A stretch of DNA of 64,000 nt from an uncultured Bacteroidales bacterium. GTDB lineage: Bacteria > Bacteroidota > Bacteroidia > Bacteroidales > Paludibacteraceae. The position numbers were made by a program, and so were the translations under genes. The notes beneath the pieces were generated by a model. That model searched no databases. It saw only the letters and a list, made by a program, of their open reading frames with translations, and was not told where the DNA came from. This document shows positions 59,901 through 64,000 of the stretch, piece by piece (the first letter of the stretch is position 1; each line of letters opens with the position of its first letter). The stretch spans positions 1 through 64,000 of the forward strand of contig CADCEV010000010.1 of assembly GCA_902800525.1 (NCBI GenBank), written 5' to 3'.

Positions 59901-61474
59901 CGGTTCTTGGTCCAAACAGCGGTGATGGTCAGGTCATTCGCCGCATCGCCGGTGATAGCCGAAGCTTTGACGGTCAGCGTCTTGTTGTCAGAACTCAATG
60001 TATAATGAGTGTTCTTTGTCAGTGTCGTGCTGCCCAGTTTGACGGTCAAAGAGGTGAAATCGTAGGTCTCGTCTGTCGGAGTGATGGTTGCGGTCAACTC
60101 TTTGCTGTTCTCCGCCACTTGTGCGCTCGGGGCGATGGTACAGCCCGTGCCGTTTACCACTACCGTGTGTCCGGTGATGTTCGGCTCAATACCGATGATC
60201 ACATCCTGGTCTTCCGAGAAATCATAGCTTCCGCCACCGGCACCGCCGCTGCCCGGAGTTAATTGGGACAACAGATAGTAACCGTCATTGCTGCCTGACC
60301 AGCCCCAGTTGAAGTGGAAATAGCCGGCATCGTCATAGCCGTCGCAGACGAAACTGTGTCCGCCGCCATCACCTGCTCCGGCGTACATGATCGGACGTTT
60401 CTTGTCCAACTCCGTCTTGATCATATTCTCCCAGTCGGTATCCGACCATTTCTTGTAAATATTAGAATAGCCGTCGCGCATGTAACCGATGGCTTTTTTA
60501 TAGCCGAAGAACATATAGAGAGCGTTCTGGGCGCATTCGCCTTCGCTGTCCGACCAATCCCAATCCGCATAGTTGACCGTGTACGTACCCGAACCATCTT
60601 CGTTATCTCCTCCGTACATCATGTCGGTCGCTACACCGCAGTGATACATCAGCGTAGAAATAGCAGTTTTCTGCGCTTGTGTATCGCTGGTGTAGTGTTT
60701 CTTCTTCATGTTGGCCCAATCGTACGTGGTGGCTCCGAAATTGGCGGTCAACTCTCCTTCATACACAATATACGTTCCTGTAATATTACCATTAGAATCG
60801 TATTTCTGTTGAATAGGCTGATAAGTGCGGCTACCGGTTCCTTTTACAGGCCATTTCCAGTAGTTCATCACTTGCGCCATCGCGGTCGCTACACAGCCGG
60901 TATAGGCTTTGGTCTTACCCGAACCCGGACACAAGTCGTTATACGGAGCGTCTTGGTCCCATTGCGTCTGGATCAGCGGACCTACCACGGCATCGCCCTT
61001 CGCTTTGCGGGCACCTTTGCGCAACGACTTCCATTCCGCGGAGGTCTCTTCACCGGCGGTCACACCATCTTTTTCCAACTGAACGATGAAACGGTCGTAT
61101 TTGACCAGCCATCTTTGAATGTTGGAAGGCATCTCCTCCGTACGGAATGTACCCGTGTTCGAATACGCCAGAATAGGACGTACTACATCGTTGGCTGCTA
61201 CCATTACCCATCCTTCGCCATCAGCATTCTCATATACGTAATACTGGTTTTCCTCTGCCTTGGCGGCTTTTTTCAAAACCATCCGTTTGGCAGGGCTCTT
61301 CTTGATAGAGGAGGAAGAAGAGGCTACGTTCATAAAATGGTTTGCTACAAGTGCGGCGTCTTCCTGCGACACCCGCTCTGCCCAAACCATACTTACAGCC
61401 ATTACGCTGCATACCACGCACGCTAACATCCTGCGTGCCCATGAAGAAACTCTGTGTTTCACGACTTTGTGCAT
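56924..61474 (-). CDS. large C10 (streptopain-like) cysteine protease with binding modules
   Basis: The protein has 1516 residues from ATG 61474; the frame continues upstream but only through a 7-base repeat array. A signal peptide and an inhibitory propeptide (VSQEDAALVANHFMN... WVMVAANDVVRPILAYS) precede the protease. Catalytic Cys194 is in TGCVATAMAQVM and His373 in GGGHSFVCDGY. After about residue 440 come Ig-like and InlB-type repeats (IRFYNNGALIGTAQ, FGGW). Two copies of a roughly 125-residue beta-sandwich start with TYTFTSKSW and end with TNSIYVNS-x-TITCGGG, and a third related module lies between. The tail INGQIVIIRGGAVYTLTG resembles those at 21646 and 40430. It is likely a secreted surface protease. 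Confidence 0.9.
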   Translation of the reverse strand: MHKVVKHRVSSWARRMLACVVCSVMAVSMVWAERVSQEDAALVANHFMNVASSSSSIKKSPAKRMVLKKAAKAEENQYYVYENADGEGWVMVAANDVVRPILAYSNTGTFRTEEMPSNIQRWLVKYDRFIVQLEKDGVTAGEETSAEWKSLRKGARKAKGDAVVGPLIQTQWDQDAPYNDLCPGSGKTKAYTGCVATAMAQVMNYWKWPVKGTGSRTYQPIQQKYDSNGNITGTYIVYEGELTANFGATTYDWANMKKKHYTSDTQAQKTAISTLMYHCGVATDMMYGGDNEDGSGTYTVNYADWDWSDSEGECAQNALYMFFGYKKAIGYMRDGYSNIYKKWSDTDWENMIKTELDKKRPIMYAGAGDGGGHSFVCDGYDDAGYFHFNWGWSGSNDGYYLLSQLTPGSGGAGGGSYDFSEDQDVIIGIEPNITGHTVVVNGTGCTIAPSAQVAENSKELTATITPTDETYDFTSLTVKLGSTTLTKNTHYTLSSDNKTLTVKASAITGDAANDLTITAVWTKNRYKYELLGENSDPDKDEGMIAKNAALNLTIMPASGYTLADAACWDVTMGGNALAYGTGFTYNASNGAFAIAQVIGDVEILVYGGKQVTWVANGTTFATTLTSSDKYVLPTATPEIECDGKVFVGWCATEDYSSATTAPAFVKDGDAANKGTIFYAVFATKGEGGESEVKTYTFTSKSWAESTGTWTGTSDGNQYTTNQGVQVTTGATGAGASTSQSFSGVTKAVVNYCTNASKGAGSIDVTIGSTKVSQDVTSTGGTSLRDLEFEFEGVSGTATLVVNCTTNSIYVNSITITCGGGASYSDYTTSCTPPCVGELTGITLDTNDAQKEFTEGETFNYGGLVVTANYDGCDSKVVVPTSVSTPDMSATGKQTVTVTYEGKTATYEITITALPTYTIRFYNNGALIGTAQSVKQGQQPNVPATPSACEDYTFGGWLNDELAQDVTEKPSYATSFTATKNQDYFAAYSYTEEGEGGGETVDDELTRATTGVTGTNYSNWSGKTVNSDAVYAGNSAGGNDAIQLRSNNSNSGIVTTKSGGKITKVTVSWNSNTTSGRTLNVYGKNSAYSDATDLYGNASGELLGTIACGTSTELVIDGDYSYVGVCSNSGAMYLDAITFTWSAGGSSSTTYYTTSPNCTPCTSTVTVSKGTAENGSFSLDYIGELSTCGGAVTITVTASPAEGYRFKEITQTGMTEGVTIDQNAKTVTYAKKSEGASTISVIFEALPKYTIRFYSNGNMIKTQDVYAGNKAEKPADPSADCTDYTFVGWFTEELPEANTEKPTYVTDFTATIDQDYYAIYSKTEKSEGEEPENTTYTFTSKSWVDATKSWTSDQDGSQLVSGQGVQVTTTSTGAGATTKSSFEKVSKVVVNYCTNAQKGVGSIKVIVGDVESSKNVSKTGGTELRDLEFAFEKASGKVSFEVSCTTNSIYVNSVTITCGGGSSSTTYYTSTVTCHGSGTSVEDASQNEPVAVKAIINGQIVIIRGGAVYTLTGARVQ

Positions 61475-61552
61475 TGTGAATTGTGAATTGTTAATTGTGC
61501 ATTGTGCATTGTGCATTGTGCATTGTGCATTGTGCATTGTGCATTGTGCATT
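61470..61552. repeat. 7-base tandem array between thrS and the C10 gene
   Basis: About eight units of GTGCATT adjoin units GTGAATT, GTGAATT and GTTAATT. The array reaches from the protease start to the thrS stop. Confidence 0.92.
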
Positions 61553-63533
61553 AGTACGCGCTCATCTGCTCGCGTACCGTATTATTGATGAAATCTGCGA
61601 ACTCTTGAATTGTCATCGAGCCTTTCTCCTCAGCGCCTTGCTGACGAACGGAAACCAAGCCTTGCTCAGCCTCTTTCTCGCCCACAATCAGCATGTAAGG
61701 AATACGTTTCAGCTCGTTGTCACGGATCTTACGACCGAGTTTCTCGTTACGGTCATCTACAATCACGCGTACATCCTGTTGCTCAAGGATCTCTTTCACT
61801 TTCCATGCGTACTCGTTGCTCTTCTCCGAAATCGGCAGTACAACCGCTTGATCCGGCGTCAGCCACAACGGGAACTTACCTGCGGTATGCTCAATCAGCA
61901 CGGCTACGAAACGCTCCATCGAACCGAACGGCGCACGGTGGATCATCACCGGACGGTGTTTCTGGTTGTCCTCACCCGTATATTCGAGTTCAAAGCGCTC
62001 CGGCAGGTTGTAATCCACCTGAATAGTTCCGAGTTGCCAACGACGACCGAGGGCATCCTTTACCATGAAGTCCAACTTCGGACCATAGAACGCAGCCTCT
62101 CCGGTCTCCTCGCGGGCAGGCAGGTTCATCTCCTTGCATGCCTCGCGGATAGCGTTCTCTGCGTGCTCCCAGACCTCGTCTGAACCCACGTATTTCTCGT
62201 GATTGTTCGGGTCACGAAGCGAAATCTGTGCCTCGTAGTTCTCGAAGTTCAATGCCTTGAAGATGATATTGATGATCTCCATCACGCGGATGAACTCCTG
62301 TTTAACCTGGTCCTGACGGCAGAAGATATGTGCATCGTCCTGCGTGAACGAACGGACACGCGTTAATCCGTGCAGCTCGCCGCTCTGCTCGTAACGATAA
62401 ACGGTTCCGAACTCTGCGCAGCGGAACGGCAGGTCTTTGTACGAACGCGGGCTGTTCTTGTAGATCGCACAGTGGTGAGGGCAGTTCATCGGCTTGAGCA
62501 TATACACCTCGCCTTCCTCCGGCGTTGTAATCGGCTGGAACGAGTCCTTGCCGTAGTGATCCCAGTGGCCCGAAGTCATATACAGCTGCTTGCTTCCGAT
62601 ATGCGGAGTGATCACCTGCTGATAGCCGTAACGCTTCTGGATCTTCTTCAGGAAATCCTCCAGACGCAAACGGAGCGCCGTTCCTTTCGGCAACCAGATA
62701 GGCAGACCTTTACCCACCATGTCGCTGAACATGAACAACTCCAACTCCTTGCCGATCTTTCTATGGTCACGTTTCTTCGCCTCCTCAAGCAGCGTCAGAT
62801 ACTCATCCAACATCGCTTTCTTCGGGAACGAAATACCGTATATACGCGTCATCATCGGCCTTTTCTCATCGCCGCGCCAATAAGCCGCCGAACAAGAAAG
62901 TACCTTTACCGCCTTGATCGGCTCCGTGCTCAACAAGTGCGGACCTTTGCACAAATCGGTAAAATTACCTTGCGTATAAGTGCTGATCTTGCCGTCCTCT
63001 AACTCGCTGATCAACTCGCATTTATAACTCTGTCCCTTGTCGCCGAATGCTTTCAGCGCGTCCTCTTTGGAGATAGCGTTCTTCACTACCGCCTCTTTCT
63101 TCGCACGCAATTCCATCATCTTGTTCTCGATGGCAGCAAAACAGGTGTCGTTGATCACTACACCCTGTGGCGGCATAACGTCATAATAGAATCCGTTCTC
63201 GATAGCAGGACCGATACCGAACTGAATACCCGGATACAACTCCTGCAATGCCTCCGCCATCAAGTGACTCGATGTGTGCCAGAAAGCGTGTTTTGCTTCC
63301 GCATCCTCCCATTTATGAAGCTTGATTTCGAAGTCTTCGCCTAACGGAGTATTTAACTCAACGATTGTGAATTCCTCCCTTCCTTTCAGGGAAGGGTCGG
63401 GGTTAGGCTTTCTGATACTTGCGCACAAAATGTCCTGTGCTAAACGACTGCTGATGGACTCAGCTACTTGTAACGGCGTCACGCCGTTTTCATACTCACG
63501 GACGCCTCCGTCCGGAAAAGTAATTTTAATCAT
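61551..63533 (-). CDS. thrS: threonyl-tRNA synthetase
   Basis: This 660-residue class II synthetase charges tRNA-Thr. The N-terminal TGS domain (1-72) is followed by the editing domain with [14 protein letters not shown] and YWRGD. The catalytic core has motif 1 near [25 protein letters not shown] with zinc Cys and His, motif 2 [13 protein letters not shown] and [17 protein letters not shown], and motif 3 [11 protein letters not shown]. An anticodon-binding domain ends the protein. The TGS domain holds an extra 13 or so residues (about 41-54, [14 protein letters not shown]) encoded by a dispersed hairpin repeat. Relatives have only a short turn there. Confidence 0.97.
   Translation of the reverse strand: MIKITFPDGGVREYENGVTPLQVAESISSRLAQDILCASIRKPNPDPSLKGREEFTIVELNTPLGEDFEIKLHKWEDAEAKHAFWHTSSHLMAEALQELYPGIQFGIGPAIENGFYYDVMPPQGVVINDTCFAAIENKMMELRAKKEAVVKNAISKEDALKAFGDKGQSYKCELISELEDGKISTYTQGNFTDLCKGPHLLSTEPIKAVKVLSCSAAYWRGDEKRPMMTRIYGISFPKKAMLDEYLTLLEEAKKRDHRKIGKELELFMFSDMVGKGLPIWLPKGTALRLRLEDFLKKIQKRYGYQQVITPHIGSKQLYMTSGHWDHYGKDSFQPITTPEEGEVYMLKPMNCPHHCAIYKNSPRSYKDLPFRCAEFGTVYRYEQSGELHGLTRVRSFTQDDAHIFCRQDQVKQEFIRVMEIINIIFKALNFENYEAQISLRDPNNHEKYVGSDEVWEHAENAIREACKEMNLPAREETGEAAFYGPKLDFMVKDALGRRWQLGTIQVDYNLPERFELEYTGEDNQKHRPVMIHRAPFGSMERFVAVLIEHTAGKFPLWLTPDQAVVLPISEKSNEYAWKVKEILEQQDVRVIVDDRNEKLGRKIRDNELKRIPYMLIVGEKEAEQGLVSVRQQGAEEKGSMTIQEFADFINNTVREQMSAY
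63377..63410. repeat. GC-rich hairpin repeat inside thrS
   Basis: CCCTTCC / GGGAAGGG with a short loop, followed by TCGGGGTTAGGCTT. On the minus strand the order AGCCTAACCCC, then hairpin, equals that of the terminator repeat at 39299-39331. It lies in frame within the TGS domain. Confidence 0.8.
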
Positions 63534-63629
63534 ATTAAATAAACCTACAAATGTTTATGCTCTTCCGACTCACAACTGTCTTCTGAGCAAATATGGTGTG
63601 TTGTTGTGATATTCTTTTAAAAAAGCCTG

Positions 63630-63660
63630 CAAATTTACAAAAAAAAATGCACATACGCAA
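63630..63660 (-). promoter_or_regulatory. thrS promoter
   Basis: On the minus strand TTG (63660-63658), 20 bases and TAAATTTG (63637-63630). The leader before ATG 63533 is about 90 bases, long enough to hold a regulatory structure, though I see no T-box-like element. Confidence 0.72.
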
Positions 63661-63696
63661 ATAAAAGTGCATTTTTTTTGAAAAAAAAGCGATTTA

Positions 63697-64000
63697 TCAA
63701 TTATCAAAGCTCCATTTGATGCCCAAACACGGGTTGCACATGAACCCGGCGCCGATGAAGTTGTAACTGAATTCGATCTCCGTTCCCACATGCAGGTTCG
63801 GGCACTTGAACCACCGCCCCACATTGTACCAAATCTGCGGCTCGGTCAGCAGCACAAAAGACTGCTGATTCGGGTCGGTAATAGTTCCGTTTTTGTAGTC
63901 CGGCACGCATAACTTCTGACCCCATATATCTAAAAATCCGCAGAAACGCAAGCCCGGAGCAGTACAGAAATCCTCGCAACCCCATACAAACGTGAACTGC
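63697..64000 (-). CDS. DUF5020-like outer-membrane protein, C-terminal fragment
   Basis: The frame is open to the right edge and ends at 63697, giving about 100 visible residues. Strands such as QFTFVWGCEDF, LRFCGFLDIWGQK, VLLTEPQIWYNVGRWF and the end NPCLGIKWSFDN fit the C-terminal part of DUF5020-type barrels of Bacteroidales, similar to nucleoside-channel Tsx folds. The internal ATGs or TTGs (63951, 63985) are not real starts. The start codon lies outside the window. Confidence 0.72.
   Translation of the reverse strand, partial: QFTFVWGCEDFCTAPGLRFCGFLDIWGQKLCVPDYKNGTITDPNQQSFVLLTEPQIWYNVGRWFKCPNLHVGTEIEFSYNFIGAGFMCNPCLGIKWSFDN

Noticed and set aside
60314-61426. 370-codon frame opposite the C10 protease
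   Set aside because: The opposite strand has clear catalytic and propeptide motifs; this frame shows none.
61475-61537. 21-residue N-terminal extension of the C10 protease
   Set aside because: It is encoded only by the tandem array and would block the signal peptide; ATG 61474 is better.

Overview
The window looks like a chromosomal contig of an uncultured Bacteroidales bacterium. The support is a SusC/SusD pair, many Bacteroidota lipoproteins and outer-membrane barrels, KdsB (Gram-negative LPS), C10 and C11 cysteine proteases, and a very regular promoter of the Bacteroidota type (TTG, about 20 bases, TAnnTTTG). I found no rRNA or tRNA gene, no CRISPR array and no intact insertion sequence.

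Layout. 0-2.1 kb: end of an unknown gene, a small lipoprotein-like gene, a membrane-bound LytTR regulator and an SGNH-like remnant. 2.1-9.7 kb (minus strand): yidC, a small barrel, deoD, kdsB and mfd. 9.8-18.6 kb (plus): a secreted modular protein, a dipeptidyl peptidase IV, a sugar transporter with a ROK glucokinase, a NodB deacetylase, an Ig-like lipoprotein and pnuC. 18.7-23.7 kb: an operon of a TlpA thioredoxin, a DUF6029-like barrel, two Omp28-type proteins and a small secreted protein. 23.8-34.5 kb: a clostripain-like protease, then a very long gene that joins a TamB body to a TamL/Omp85 barrel, followed closely by SusC and SusD. 34.7-39.3 kb: rpsA (minus), then an EF-hand-like membrane protein and an M23/LysM endopeptidase (plus). 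39.4-43.3 kb: an AT-rich accessory island on the minus strand. 43.4-46.8 kb: rlmH, a lipoprotein, a secreted hydrolase and a barrel. 46.9-50.7 kb: nadC, a pectinesterase and a U32 protein with a detached tail. 50.7-56.9 kb: a SpoU methyltransferase, rimM, two lipoproteins, an EnvC-like protein, DUF4292, TPR, dut and a DAG-kinase-like gene. 56.9-64 kb: a 1516-residue C10 protease, thrS and the start of a DUF5020-like gene.

The most unusual items are: (1) the single-chain TamB-TamL fusion, which would span inner membrane, periplasm and outer membrane; (2) the AT-rich island, with an ATPase/PD-(D/E)xK-like pair, a possible rod-shaped RNA, and an LRR, HNH and 41-residue gene set that resembles an undescribed defence cassette; (3) 7-8 base tandem arrays at many gene boundaries, and GC-rich hairpin repeats, which also sit in frame inside pnuC, thrS and the NodB deacetylase gene.

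Bacteroidota genes usually lack strong Shine-Dalgarno sites, so starts were chosen from promoter position, signal peptides and family alignment from memory. Names rest on motifs read by eye; no database search was made.
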